A stretch of 64,000 nucleotides of DNA from Streptomyces sp. HUAS MG91 (GCF_040529335.1 NZ_CP159534.1:124001-188000), one strand, 5' to 3'; shown: positions 35,336 through 44,436, counted from the stretch's first letter. A program made the numbers and translations. Notes: generated by a model from the letters alone, not told the origin.

Positions 35336-35355
35336 TGTACCTACTAGTATGTACA
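35336..35355. promoter_or_regulatory. Near-perfect 20-bp palindrome
   Basis: TGTACCTACTAGTATGTACA is a 20-bp palindrome with one mismatched pair, AT-rich against its background, 80 bases upstream of the tautomerase start. Its form fits a TetR, PadR or GntR-type operator. No regulator gene adjoins it, so the protein that binds it would be encoded elsewhere or is lost. Confidence 0.65.
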
Positions 35356-35434
35356 GTAATCTCGCCATGGCCCAACAAGATCGATCCAACGACGGGGCCA
35401 CCTCTTCCCTGCCCCTCCAGAACGGGTGATCGTT

Positions 35435-35815
35435 TTGCCATTCGTCCGCATCGACGTCCTGCGCATGCCGGCGGCCGAACTGGAAGCCGTCGGAAACGCC
35501 GTACAGCAGGCCCTCACCGAATCCATCGGCATCCCGCTCGACGACCGGTTCCAGGTCCTGACCAACCACGACGGCGTGACCGGAACGCTCCGCCACGGCA
35601 CCTATCTTGACGTCCCGCGCGACGACGGCATCGTCTACATCGACATCACACTGCGGCGCGGCAGGACCGCCGGACAAAAGCAGCGGATGTACGCGCTGGT
35701 GTGCCAGCGCCTCACGGAACAGACGCGGGTCGCACCCCACAACGTGTTCATCGCGGTCCACGAGAACGGCGAGGCCGACTGGTCGCTCGGCCATGGCAGA
35801 GCGCAGTACCTGTAG
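35435..35815 (+). CDS. Tautomerase-superfamily protein
   Basis: The 126-residue protein starts MPFVRIDVLRMPAAELEAVG when read from TTG 35435. Tautomerases need Pro directly after the cleaved Met as general base, so this TTG is preferred to the upstream GTG at 35426. Blocks HGTYLDVPRDDGIVYIDITL and APHNVFIAVHENGEADWSLG match the MIF/4-OT-like group with a C-terminal extension. Substrate unknown. A palindrome upstream suggests specific control. Confidence 0.82.
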   Translation: MPFVRIDVLRMPAAELEAVGNAVQQALTESIGIPLDDRFQVLTNHDGVTGTLRHGTYLDVPRDDGIVYIDITLRRGRTAGQKQRMYALVCQRLTEQTRVAPHNVFIAVHENGEADWSLGHGRAQYL

Positions 35816-35927
35816 ACGCCTGGACGCCCTCCGGAGGAGACCGGTTTCCCTTTCCGAGCGGTCTGCATGGATCCTCGCGCCAGCGGGTCCGGACTCCAGT
35901 TGTGACCATGAGCCCTAAAGTCTCACC

Positions 35928-37253
35928 ATGAGCGACTGGATGATTACCCTAGGTCGAGGAAAGGCGCGGCGTCCTCGGGCGTTGTCCCCGCTCCGGGAGC
36001 ATCTCCGCGACACGTTCTGGTTCGCCCCCACGGCGGCGATGATCGTGGTGTGCCTGGTGTGGTGGGTTGCTTCCTGGGCTGACGAGGCAATCGTGTCGGC
36101 GCTCCAGGACGACGGGGAGTTCGACGCGGTCAAGGATCTGATGGGGATCGCCGACGATGTGAAGACCGTCGTCACCACCATCAGTTCGGCGATGATGACC
36201 TTCATCGGTGTCGTGTTCAGTATTTCGCTGGTGGCCGTGCAGATGGCGGGCGGACAGCTCACCCCGCGCGTGGTGCGCCTTTTTGTGCGGAGCCGGATCA
36301 CCAAGCTCACGTTCGCCGTCTTTCTCGCCACGTTTCTGCTGTCGCTGCTGGTACTGACCTCGTACGACGGGGAGCAGGACCCGAAACTCGTCAGCACGGT
36401 GCCCTTTCTCCAGGCGTTCCTCACCCTGGCCTTGGTCGCGTTGAGTCTGCTCTTGTTCGTCATGTACGTGAATTCGACGCTGCGGATGATGCGGGTGGGC
36501 CATGTCGTCGACCGGGTCGCCCGGGAGGCGTTCCGGGTCGTGGCGCGGATTCCGTACGGGGACGCGGCCGACGGCGACCTCGGGCCGGAGAGCGGGCTCG
36601 TGGCCTACGAGGGCCGGGCGGGGGTGCTGCGGGACGTGAACATCGCACGGCTCGTGTGGATCGCCCGCCGCCGCGGTGTGGTGCTCCGGATGATCCCCCG
36701 GATCGGGGATTTCGTGGTGCCCGGGACGATGATGTTCTCGGTGCACGGAGGACCGGCCCCGTCCCGGCGCCAGTTGCAGTCCTGCGTTTTCGTGGGGGTC
36801 GAGCGCGCGTTCCATCAGGACCTCGGGTTCGGCCTGCGGGTGCTCGCCGATGTCGCGCTGCGAGCCCTGTCCGCGGCCGTGAACGACCCGACGACCGCGG
36901 TGCAGGCGATCGACCGGATCGTGCAGTTCCTCGCGGTCGTGGGGCGCGGCCCGCTGGACACGCTGCGGTACAGGGATCGCGGCGGCGCCGTCCGTCTGGT
37001 GCAGCCGGTGCCGAGCTGGGGCGAACTGGTCGACCTGGCGTTCACCGAGGTCCGGGGCTGCGCCGCGGACACCCCGCAAGTCACGCGGCGGCTGCTCGCC
37101 GGGTTCGACGATCTCCTGTCGCTCGTGCCCGAGGAACGGCGGGAGCCGTTGCTGCGGCACCGGGAGCTGCTGACGCGGAACGTGGAGCGGTCGGTGCCGG
37201 ATGCCGCCGACCGGAACTTCGCGCTGCGTCCCGACCGGCAGGGCATCGGCTGA
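35928..37253 (+). CDS. DUF2254 membrane protein
   Basis: The 441-residue protein has four membrane segments (about residues 30-50, 85-105, 125-143 and 160-182), with TFIGVVFSISLVAVQMAGGQ and SPRVVRLF-like blocks (here TPRVVRLFVRS) that define DUF2254. The second half is soluble and ends in a basic, Asp-containing tail; ALRALSAAVNDPTTAVQAID is highly conserved in the family. Function unknown; members have been suggested to be channels or transport helpers. Single gene. Confidence 0.87.
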   Translation: MSDWMITLGRGKARRPRALSPLREHLRDTFWFAPTAAMIVVCLVWWVASWADEAIVSALQDDGEFDAVKDLMGIADDVKTVVTTISSAMMTFIGVVFSISLVAVQMAGGQLTPRVVRLFVRSRITKLTFAVFLATFLLSLLVLTSYDGEQDPKLVSTVPFLQAFLTLALVALSLLLFVMYVNSTLRMMRVGHVVDRVAREAFRVVARIPYGDAADGDLGPESGLVAYEGRAGVLRDVNIARLVWIARRRGVVLRMIPRIGDFVVPGTMMFSVHGGPAPSRRQLQSCVFVGVERAFHQDLGFGLRVLADVALRALSAAVNDPTTAVQAIDRIVQFLAVVGRGPLDTLRYRDRGGAVRLVQPVPSWGELVDLAFTEVRGCAADTPQVTRRLLAGFDDLLSLVPEERREPLLRHRELLTRNVERSVPDAADRNFALRPDRQGIG

Positions 37254-37376
37254 CGCCCGTACGTCCGGTCGGCGGGTCTCCGGCTTCGGCCGTACGGGGC
37301 GTCTCCGCTGAAGCGGCGGCCGGTCGCAGGTCGTGCGGTTGGTGTTCCGCGCGCTGCCGTCGGCCCTCGCCCGAGG

Positions 37377-38057
37377 TCAGGCCTGTGCGCGCCGGGCCAG
37401 CAGGACCGAGTCCTCGGCCTCCACCGGACCACTGTCCCGGTGGAGCACGCGGGAGCGCTGCTCCACGACGACGGGCTCGAAGTCGTCCGGCAGGCCGGGC
37501 AGGAGCTCGGCGGCCAGGAACATCGCCTTCCGGTGGCTCTCGGAGAGCTGCGTGAACTCGTGGGACGGCGCGTGACCGACGACCAGCAGCAGTCCGCCGG
37601 GGGCCACGGCCCCGGCGAGGCGGCGGGTCACCTCGACCATGCCGCCGTCGGGGGCGTGCAGATAGTGGCTCGTGACCAGGTCGTACGCCCGCTCGCCCGC
37701 GTCGAAGGTGCGGGCGTCGACCTGCCACCAGTCGACGCGCTCGGCGAATCCGGCCTGCTCGGTGTGGCGGGCGGCGCGCGCGAGCCCCTCGGCCGAGAAG
37801 TCGGCGCCGGTCACGCGCCAGCCCTGCCCGGCCAGCCAGACGACGTCGCCGCCCTCGCCGCACCCGACGTCGAGCGCGGTTCCGGGCGTGAGGCGGCCGG
37901 CGGCGGCGACGAGTTGCGGGTTGGGCTCGCCGCTCCAGAAGCGCTCCTGCCCCGCGTACCGCTCGTCCCAGCCGGCCGGTTCGAACATCGCGGCGGCCGC
38001 CTGCTCGTCGTGGTTCTCGTGCCGGCCGTCTCCGCCGTGCTCGTGGTGTCCGGACAC
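37377..38057 (-). CDS. Class I SAM-dependent methyltransferase
   Basis: The 226-residue protein has a His-rich start (HHEHGGDGRHENHDE), then the methyltransferase fold: motif I ALDVGCGEGGDVVWLA, acidic loop GADFSAEGL, and motif post-I YDLVTSHYLH. It is of the Tellurite-resistance/TehB-like or UbiE-like class; substrate unknown. The GTG at 38057 follows GGGAGG at good distance, so it is preferred to upstream starts. The His run could bind metal. Confidence 0.82.
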   Translation of the reverse strand: MSGHHEHGGDGRHENHDEQAAAAMFEPAGWDERYAGQERFWSGEPNPQLVAAAGRLTPGTALDVGCGEGGDVVWLAGQGWRVTGADFSAEGLARAARHTEQAGFAERVDWWQVDARTFDAGERAYDLVTSHYLHAPDGGMVEVTRRLAGAVAPGGLLLVVGHAPSHEFTQLSESHRKAMFLAAELLPGLPDDFEPVVVEQRSRVLHRDSGPVEAEDSVLLARRAQA

Positions 38058-38310
38058 TGGATGCCTCCCGTTGTTCGTGCTGCCGCGTCGCCACCAGGCC
38101 TTCCGCGCGGGGCGCCCTGTCGATCCTGCTCGGATCCGTGCTGCCGCGCACACAATGTTGCCGGATCAGCAATTCGGTCCGGGCCGTCGCATGTGGCCGC
38201 AGGGTGTGGACGGATCACCTCCGGTCACTCAAATACATCTCAGGGGGATAAGAAGCCAAGAGGGACCGCGAGTCTTGATCACCACTGACGCCGCTGATTG
38301 GCTGGCCAAC

Positions 38311-38850
38311 ATGAATGATCTCGGACCCGTTGCGTGGCCGCCTGCACCGATCAAGACCGAGAGGCTCGTGCTACGTGAGCCCGAGGCCCGGGACCGTGCG
38401 GCGTTCATAGAGCTGCACGCCTCGTCGGAGGTGCACACCTACCTCGGCGGCCCCCGCCCGCGTGACGAGCTCGAGCGCGAGATGCCCGAGGTGCCCGGGC
38501 GGCGGCCCGGGAGTTTCGTCGTCGACCTTGACGGGGCGATGATCGGCCAGATCCTGCTCAGGAGGGTGACGGAGCACCTTTGTCCCACTGCCGTGGGGAA
38601 GGTCGATCTCGGCTATCTGTTCCTGCCGCGGGCGTGGGGATTCGGGTATGCCGGCGAGGCGTGCGCGGCGGCGCTGGGCTGGCTCGAAGACGTCCTTCCG
38701 GGTGAGCCGGTGGTGCTCGCCACCCAGACCGCCAACGTCCGTTCGATGCGCCTCGCGGCAAAGCTGGGATTCACCGAAGCGGAGCGGTTCCGGGCCTGGG
38801 ACGCCGATCAGTGGCTCGGCCTGCGGGCCCCGGTCATGCCCTCTGATTGA
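38311..38850 (+). CDS. GNAT acetyltransferase
   Basis: The 179-residue protein begins with IKTERLVLREPEARDRAAF, has LGYLFLPRAWGFGYAGEACA as the acetyl-CoA loop and NVRSMRLAAKLGF near the end: the RimJ/RimL-like N-acetyltransferase order. The ATG at 38311 is preferred; a TTG at 38275 in the same frame is possible. The acceptor is unknown. Confidence 0.8.
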   Translation: MNDLGPVAWPPAPIKTERLVLREPEARDRAAFIELHASSEVHTYLGGPRPRDELEREMPEVPGRRPGSFVVDLDGAMIGQILLRRVTEHLCPTAVGKVDLGYLFLPRAWGFGYAGEACAAALGWLEDVLPGEPVVLATQTANVRSMRLAAKLGFTEAERFRAWDADQWLGLRAPVMPSD

Positions 38851-38934
38851 GTTCGCGCTCGGCAGCGTGGCTCTGGCGGAGTGCCGTTGTACTCGTCGAC
38901 GAAGTCGGTCGGGGTGACGAAGCATGCAGGCACG

Positions 38935-39039
38935 AGAGATGCCCATTTCTGCGGCGACATGAGCGATCGGCCGTGTCCGACACCGCATGATCAGCCGGCG
39001 TCCGCCCTCTGTGGGCAGCGGTGCGTTCGCATGGGTCAT
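38935..39039 (-). pseudogene. N-terminal relic of an IS481-type transposase
   Basis: From the ATG at 39039 the minus strand reads MTHANAPLPTEGGRRLIMRC then RTRPIAHVAAEMGISRA, the helix-turn-helix start of Streptomyces IS481-family transposases. After ISRAC the match is lost. The catalytic DDE domain is absent. It sits in the 241-base gap between the acetyltransferase and the MFS gene. Confidence 0.72.
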
Positions 39040-39091
39040 GTACTGATTCGCCTTCCGCGAAGGTCGGGCCGCACGGGACAGGAGGAGGCAG

Positions 39092-40273
39092 TCACACGAG
39101 CACGTCGCGTCGGGCGTCGGCGGCCGTGTGCCGGTTGACGGCCCAGACAAGGAGTGCGCAGAGCGCGAAGGCGGCGCCGAGAAGGCTGGATCCGGCCCAC
39201 CCTGCGGCCGAGTACACCGCGGTGGTGCCGGTCGCCCCGAGGGCGGAACCGAGGGAGTAGAAGAGCATGTAGCCGCCGATGACGCTGCTCGTCCGGTGTG
39301 GGTACGCGGCCGTGAGCAGGTGTTGATTGCTGACGTGTACCGCCTGCACCGCGAAGTCGAGAACGATCACGCCGACGATGACCGGCCAGAGCGACCAGGA
39401 CGCTTGTCCGGTCGCCAACCATGAAGCGGCCAGCAGGAGAAGTGCGCTGCCGGTGATGACGTTGGCGCGGCCGGCATCGGCCCCCTCCCCGGCTCGGGAC
39501 GCGCCCAACGCCCCGGCGAGCCCGGCGATCCCGAAGAGACCGATCTGGGCCGTGCTCAGATGCCATGGCGCGGCTGCGAGCGGCAGAGCCAGGCCGCTCC
39601 AGAGCGTGCCGAAGGAAGCGAACAGGAAGAACGCGATCAGTCCACGCGAGACGAACAGCCGCTCACGGAACAGGCGGCCCAGCGAGATCAGCACCGCGCC
39701 GTACGTGGCCCGAACGTCGCGCGGGTCGGACGGCAGGAGCCTCAGCACAAAGCAGGCGAGCGCGATGAGGAGCACGGCGAGCACCACGTAGATGCTTCGC
39801 CAGCCCCAGAGCGCGGCCAGACTTCCCGCGAGCACACGAGCTCCGAGAATGCCGATGATGACACCGGAGGTCACGGCTCCGAGTGTGCGGCCGCGTTCCG
39901 CCCCCGTGGACAGGTCGGCGGCGAAGGCGACCGTGGTCTGAACGACGACCGCGAACAATCCGGCGAGGGCCAGCCCGACAAGGAGGAGCCACAGCTGGGC
40001 AGCGACTGCGGCCAGAGCCATACCGACCGCAGCGAGGAGAAGATGCACGGCAATGAGCTTGCGCCGGTCGAACATGTCCCCCAGCGGGACGAGAAGGGCC
40101 AAGCCGATCAGGTAGCCGAGCTGTCCCGTGGTGACGATCCATCCCAAGTCGGCTTCCGGAAGGTCCAGATCGCCGCCGATCTGGGCCAGTACGGGCTGCG
40201 CCACATAGACCGTCGCGACCGCGACCGCGCAGATCACGGCGAACAGCATCCTCCGGCCAGACGTAAGACTCAC
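39092..40273 (-). CDS. MFS transporter paired with HxlR regulator
   Basis: The 393-residue protein has 12 membrane segments. Helix 1 includes VAVATVYVAQPVLAQIGGDL and the loop 2-3 motif is PLGDMFDRRKLI, as in the YajR/AraJ-like exporters. GTG 40273 follows GGAGG at good distance. It is divergent from an HxlR gene, a frequent pairing in which the regulator senses the exported compound. Substrate unknown. Confidence 0.87.
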   Translation of the reverse strand: MSLTSGRRMLFAVICAVAVATVYVAQPVLAQIGGDLDLPEADLGWIVTTGQLGYLIGLALLVPLGDMFDRRKLIAVHLLLAAVGMALAAVAAQLWLLLVGLALAGLFAVVVQTTVAFAADLSTGAERGRTLGAVTSGVIIGILGARVLAGSLAALWGWRSIYVVLAVLLIALACFVLRLLPSDPRDVRATYGAVLISLGRLFRERLFVSRGLIAFFLFASFGTLWSGLALPLAAAPWHLSTAQIGLFGIAGLAGALGASRAGEGADAGRANVITGSALLLLAASWLATGQASWSLWPVIVGVIVLDFAVQAVHVSNQHLLTAAYPHRTSSVIGGYMLFYSLGSALGATGTTAVYSAAGWAGSSLLGAAFALCALLVWAVNRHTAADARRDVLV

Positions 40274-40290
40274 TGACGCACCTCCAATGA

Positions 40291-40305
40291 GTAGCAAAAT
40301 GCAAC
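40291..40305. promoter_or_regulatory. Candidate HxlR operator
   Basis: GTAGCAAAATGCAAC is an imperfect 15-bp dyad (GT-GCA and TGC-AC arms) in the short space between the divergent MFS and HxlR genes. HxlR proteins bind such sites at their own promoters; the assignment is inference. Confidence 0.45.
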
Positions 40306-40358
40306 CGACGTGAAGGTACGGCAGAATGGTTTCGATCCGCAACTCTTCAGGAGGAGTC

Positions 40359-40817
40359 ATGGCTCGCACAGCGCCCCATGCCGAGGGGATGTCCTGGACC
40401 GACCCCGACTGCCCCGTCGCACGCACACTCGACCTGGTCGGAGATCGATGGAGCCTGCTGATCATTCGCGACGCGATGGACGGCGCACGAGCGTTCACCG
40501 ACTTCCAGCACCGCACCGGAATCGCGCGGAACATCCTCACCGACCGCCTGCGACGTCTGGTCGAACGAAATGTCTTCGAGCGGCAAACCGCTTCAACAGG
40601 GCGGCGACAGAACTACGTCCTCACAGAGGCGGGCCGCGACCTCTTCGCCGTCATCGTCGCTGCGCGGCAGTGGGGCGAACGGCACGCCTTCGCACCCGCT
40701 GAAACCCACTCGGTCCTCGTTGACGAAAGCGGTCTCCCGCTCCCAGAGTTGCGTCCCGTCGATGCGAACGGCAGGCCCGTGGACGTCGATACGACGTTTG
40801 TGCTGCACGAGCACTGA
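40359..40817 (+). CDS. HxlR-family regulator
   Basis: The 152-residue protein shows the HxlR winged helix: CPVARTLDLVGDRWSLLIIR, FTDFQHRTGIARNILTDRL and the wing after FERQTASTGRRQNYVLTEAG. The single Cys at the start of the domain is the redox-sensitive position in some members. ATG 40359 follows a perfect AGGAGG. It most likely controls the divergent MFS gene. Confidence 0.88.
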   Translation: MARTAPHAEGMSWTDPDCPVARTLDLVGDRWSLLIIRDAMDGARAFTDFQHRTGIARNILTDRLRRLVERNVFERQTASTGRRQNYVLTEAGRDLFAVIVAARQWGERHAFAPAETHSVLVDESGLPLPELRPVDANGRPVDVDTTFVLHEH

Positions 40818-40904
40818 CGTCGAGGGAAGCCACCTGCCACTCCCAGTGGCAGGTGACATGGTGGGCCGTCAGTGCCGGGGCAACCCCAACCGGCCAGATG
40901 TGGC

Positions 40905-41483
40905 CTAGGGAGTCAGACCGAGCGGCTGCGGCGGGTAGCTCACTCCGTAGATGCGGGCGAACCTGTTCGCCGGCGCCGCCGAACCACCGTGCCGTTCGAG
41001 GAAATAGGCGCGAGCCATGGACTTCATCTGCGCCCCGTCCACGTACACGATCCACCGGCTGGACGATTGATCGAACTGCGCCGCCTCGACAGCCGCGGCC
41101 AGTCCCTGGTCAGGTCCGTACCGAAGGCGCTCCCCCAGTGCGATGAATCGCTTCAGGACGTCGAGCTCGGAGCGGTGCAGGGCCACTTTCTGCAATCCGG
41201 CCTCGGGCACCGCGACGCCGGCCGGCGCTGCGCGCTTGTGCGCGTACAGCAGGACATCCCAGCCGTCCGCCGTGAGCTGCACCGCCCAGCGCACGGGCCT
41301 GCCCGCGCCCACCGACAGCTCCGCCCGGTCTTCAGCGGCTGCCTCGCGAACCAGCCCGAGCCTGACCAGAGGACTCGCGGTACGAGCGTCGAGGCCCGAC
41401 CCCGCGGTCACCCAGCCGTCCTGCTCGCCTTGCATGTCCGCGACACGCCGCAACAGCGTGATGTGCCCACCCGACCGCCCCAC
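40905..41483 (-). CDS. DUF6417 family protein
   Basis: The 192-residue protein begins with a winged-helix-like half (ASPLVRLGLVREAAAEDRAE, RPVRWAVQLTADGWDVLLYA). It ends in a helical block with DQSSSRWIVYVDGAQMKSMA and NRFARIYGVSY. The order matches DUF6417, a Streptomyces family of unknown function. The first half resembles small DNA-binding proteins, so regulation is possible, but this is inference. Confidence 0.72.
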   Translation of the reverse strand: MGRSGGHITLLRRVADMQGEQDGWVTAGSGLDARTASPLVRLGLVREAAAEDRAELSVGAGRPVRWAVQLTADGWDVLLYAHKRAAPAGVAVPEAGLQKVALHRSELDVLKRFIALGERLRYGPDQGLAAAVEAAQFDQSSSRWIVYVDGAQMKSMARAYFLERHGGSAAPANRFARIYGVSYPPQPLGLTP

Positions 41484-41799
41484 CCGTGACCTCCCCAGTC
41501 CGCGATGGCGAGACGCTAGCGCGCGGCAGCGACTCTTGGGGTCGGTTTTACCCGGCGCCCCTCGAAAGGGAGGGACGCCGAACGCGATGCACGCGCGTTC
41601 GAGGCGGAGTCAAGCGTGGCCCCTGTCGCGGCTCCTCGCCGCGACATTCCCGGTCGATCGCGGCCTCTCGGTCCGAGCGACGAGGAGATGCCGCGCCCGA
41701 CCGTCGGCATCGCCTCGAACTGGACCGCGACGATGCCCCGCAACCGACACACCGTGACCTGGCACGCCGCGTCGCCACGAGAGTGCGCCGGGCCGGGAA
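41484..41799. other. Gap without a recognisable gene
   Basis: These 316 bases are between two minus-strand genes. Several overlapping frames are open on both strands, all arginine-rich and without family pattern. I see no hairpin of note. Confidence 0.5.
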
Positions 41800-42672
41800 T
41801 CAGCCCGAGGTGCCGTCGAGGACCTCCCGCAGCCGGTGCGCGAACTCGTCCGGCTTCCCGGGATATCCGAACTCTCCGTCGCTGAAACCGCCGTGGTGGC
41901 TCGGGAACACGGTCGCCCGTCGACCGAGGAGCTCGGCGGTCGCGGCCGACGTGCGTCCGGTCAGTACGTCGGCGGACTCCTCGCCCACGGCGATCACGAC
42001 GCGTGTCGGCGCGGCGGCGATCGCCTCCGCGTCGGGCCGGTAGCCGCTGACCGCCGACGACCGGTCGGACAGCAGCGGATCGTCACGCGATCCGTCGTCG
42101 TCCGTGGGCATCCCGAACGCGGCAGGGTCCGCCTCCGGCTGTGCGAAGTACGCGTCGGTGAACTCCCCCTTCCAGGACGTCAGGGCCACGAACGCGGCCA
42201 TCCCGGCCCCCCACCCGCGCTTCTCGTACGCCTCCCGGACACCGGCGAACGCGCGCTCGGCCGCCGGGCCGTCCGGCGTGAGCGTGATGAGCGGCGGCTC
42301 GTGCGCGACCAGGGTGGTCACGTCTCCCGGGTACTTCGCCACGAGCGCGAGCGCGGTGACCGCGCCGCCGCTGCTGCCGAACATCTCCACGGGCCCGGCT
42401 CCGAGCGCCTCGATGACGGCGTGCACGTCGTCGGCCTGGGTCTCGGGCGTGTGATCGGTCCGCCCGTCCTTGCGCGTGCTGCGGCCGATCCCGCGCGGGT
42501 CGTAGGTGACGACCGTCCGTTCGGGAAAGCGTGCCGCGAGCGCGGCGAATCCTGTGGCGTCCATGGGCTGTCCGATCATGAACAGCGGAGGGCGCCCGTC
42601 CGCGGTCGGCAGCGGCCCGCGGATGTCATGGACGAGGTCCGCGCCGGCTGTCTCAAGTGTGCGAGTCTCCAT
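41800..42672 (-). CDS. Alpha/beta-fold hydrolase
   Basis: The 290-residue protein has the canonical order: oxyanion region FMIGQPMDATGF, YDPRGIGRSTR, nucleophile elbow FGSSGGAVTALA, acid after VVIAVGEESADV, and the catalytic His in FPSHHGGF. Cytoplasmic, no signal. Such proteins include epoxide hydrolase-like and esterase-like enzymes; substrate is unknown. It is divergent from the truncated hydroxylase. Confidence 0.85.
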   Translation of the reverse strand: METRTLETAGADLVHDIRGPLPTADGRPPLFMIGQPMDATGFAALAARFPERTVVTYDPRGIGRSTRKDGRTDHTPETQADDVHAVIEALGAGPVEMFGSSGGAVTALALVAKYPGDVTTLVAHEPPLITLTPDGPAAERAFAGVREAYEKRGWGAGMAAFVALTSWKGEFTDAYFAQPEADPAAFGMPTDDDGSRDDPLLSDRSSAVSGYRPDAEAIAAAPTRVVIAVGEESADVLTGRTSAATAELLGRRATVFPSHHGGFSDGEFGYPGKPDEFAHRLREVLDGTSG

Positions 42673-42728
42673 GCCCGTACAGACCGGCCCTGCCCCGGAA
42701 GCTCATCGGAGTCGTAGGCCCCGAGATC

Positions 42729-43566
42729 ATTCGACCGCTCCCGGCCGCTGACCCGCGACCACCTTCAGGAGGTCCTGCGCCGCGTCACCGGTACGGACGT
42801 GACGCTGACCGACGTGCACCGGGCGTCGAGCTTCACCGATCGCGCGATGCAGACCACCACCTACCGTCAAGGGCGCGTGCTGCTCGCCGGCGATGCCGCG
42901 CACATCCACTCACCGCTCGGCGGCCAGGGACTCAACCTCGGCATCGGGGACGCCGTCAACCTCGGCTGGAAGCTGGCCGCGACCGTCCGCGGCACCGCAC
43001 CCGAGGGCCTGCTGGACACCTACACCAGCGAGCGCCATCCCGTGGGCGCCGCGATCCTCGACTGGTCGCGCGCCCAGGTGGCGACCATGAAGCCGGGCCC
43101 CAACACCCCCGCGCTGCGCCGGCTGGTCCACGACCTGCTGAGCACCACGGACGGCACGACCCTCGCCAACCGCCGGACCACGGGCCTGTTCAACCGCTAC
43201 GACCTGGGCAGCAGCCACCCCCTCGTCGGCGCCACCGCCCCCGACTTCCGTCTCCAGGACGGCGCTCGCCTCGGTGAACTGCTGCGCCGGGGCCAGGGCG
43301 TCCTGCTCGACTTCCGCGCGAGCGAGGCACTGCGGAGCGCGGCCACGCGCTGGAAGGGGCAGATCCGTCATGCCGCCGGACCGGCACGCGACGACCTCGG
43401 CTGCACCGCGGTCCTCGTGCGCCCCGACGGCGTCGTCGCCTGGGCCGCCGGGGACGACCTGGACGTCGACGCCTTCGCGCAGGCCGCCCACCGCTGGTTC
43501 GGTGCGGTGACGGCCGCGCCCGAGCCGTCCCGGACTGCTCGCCGTCACGACGACCTGATTTGCTAA
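42729..43566 (+). pseudogene. 5'-truncated aromatic-ring hydroxylase (FAD monooxygenase)
   Basis: The frame encodes only the C-terminal half of a PHBH-type monooxygenase. SSFTDRAMQTTTYRQGRVLL, then GDAAHIHSPLGGQGLNLGIG (the second FAD motif), HPVGAAILDWSRAQ and the thioredoxin-like tail domain are present. The N-terminal FAD-binding GxGxxG and the substrate domain are missing. The similarity can be followed upstream to about 42729 (RPLTRDHLQEVL) with no start codon there; GTG 42799 is the first start. A deletion therefore removed about half the gene next to the divergent hydrolase. Directly followed by arr. Confidence 0.78.
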
Positions 43567-43575
43567 TCTGCGCGG

Positions 43576-43986
43576 ATGGACGAGGTGCTTGACGAGGGGC
43601 CGTTCTTTCACGGCACAAAGGCTGATCTGCGGGTCGGAGAGCATCTCACCGCCGGTTTCCGTTCCAACTACCGGCCCGAAGTGGTGATGAACCACATCTA
43701 CTTCACCGCGTTGCGCGACGGCGCGGGACTCGCGGCGGAACTCGCCGTCGGAGACGGCGCCCCTCGGGTGTATCTCGTCGAACCGACCGGGGAGTTCGAG
43801 AACGACCCCAACGTCACTGACAAGAAGTTCCCCGGGAATCCCACCCGCTCCTACCGCAGCAGGGAACCTCTCCGGATCGTCGGCGAGGTCACCGACTGGA
43901 CGCGACTGACGCCCGAAGCCCTCCAGGGGTGGCGGGACCGGCTTGCCGCCCTGCGCGCGGATTCCCGCGCCGAAATCATCAACTGA
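43576..43986 (+). CDS. arr: Rifampin ADP-ribosyltransferase
   Basis: The 136-residue protein has the full Arr pattern: PFFHGTKADLRVGEHLTAGF, MNHIYFTA, RVYLVEPTGEFENDPNVTDK, KFPGNPTRSYRSREPLRIVG. The residues equivalent to the Arr-ms set His19, Tyr49, Asp84 are His12, Tyr42, Asp77, with identical spacing. Arr transfers ADP-ribose from NAD+ to the C23 hydroxyl of rifamycins and gives resistance. The gene starts 10 bases after the truncated hydroxylase. Family recognition is strong; activity in this strain is inferred. Confidence 0.92.
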   Translation: MDEVLDEGPFFHGTKADLRVGEHLTAGFRSNYRPEVVMNHIYFTALRDGAGLAAELAVGDGAPRVYLVEPTGEFENDPNVTDKKFPGNPTRSYRSREPLRIVGEVTDWTRLTPEALQGWRDRLAALRADSRAEIIN

Positions 43987-44044
43987 ACGCAGCCCGGCCA
44001 CCGCGGTCGCCGTGGCCCCGACGAGCCCTGCTCGTTGGACAGCC

Positions 44045-44428
44045 ATGAGCGAACACGATGACGCACGAGACGCCGGCCGCACCCTCCGCACCTCCCGAAC
44101 GTCCGGGCCCACCTTCACCTCCGCCCTCGACCAGCTGCGCGCCCCTGTCCCCCGGCAGCCCGCGCAGGATCGTTCCGCTGCGATCAGGCAGCGGCGCCGC
44201 AACGAGGCGGTCGCGGCCCGGCTGCGGGCCGCCGTTCATCTGGGCCGGCTGCTCGCCGCACACACCACGGCCGAGCTGGAGGAAGCGATCGGGGCGTGCG
44301 CCCGGCACCGGCTCACCGACGCCTACGAACAGCTGCGCCTGGGCACCGGATCGCTCCGTGGACTGCCCGAACCCGTACGCCAGCTGCGCGCGGCTCGTCC
44401 CCACTGGTGGGGCCTGCGCGCGAACTGA
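44045..44428 (+). CDS. Hypothetical protein, 127 aa
   Basis: The protein is helical and basic, with an Arg-rich middle (AAIRQRRRNEAVAARLRAAV) and a conserved-looking end LRAARPHWWGLRAN. No family was recognised. The ATG at 44045 is preferred to upstream in-frame starts. It ends 9 bases before a very strong hairpin. Confidence 0.55.
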   Translation: MSEHDDARDAGRTLRTSRTSGPTFTSALDQLRAPVPRQPAQDRSAAIRQRRRNEAVAARLRAAVHLGRLLAAHTTAELEEAIGACARHRLTDAYEQLRLGTGSLRGLPEPVRQLRAARPHWWGLRAN

Positions 44429-44436
44429 CCGCGGAC

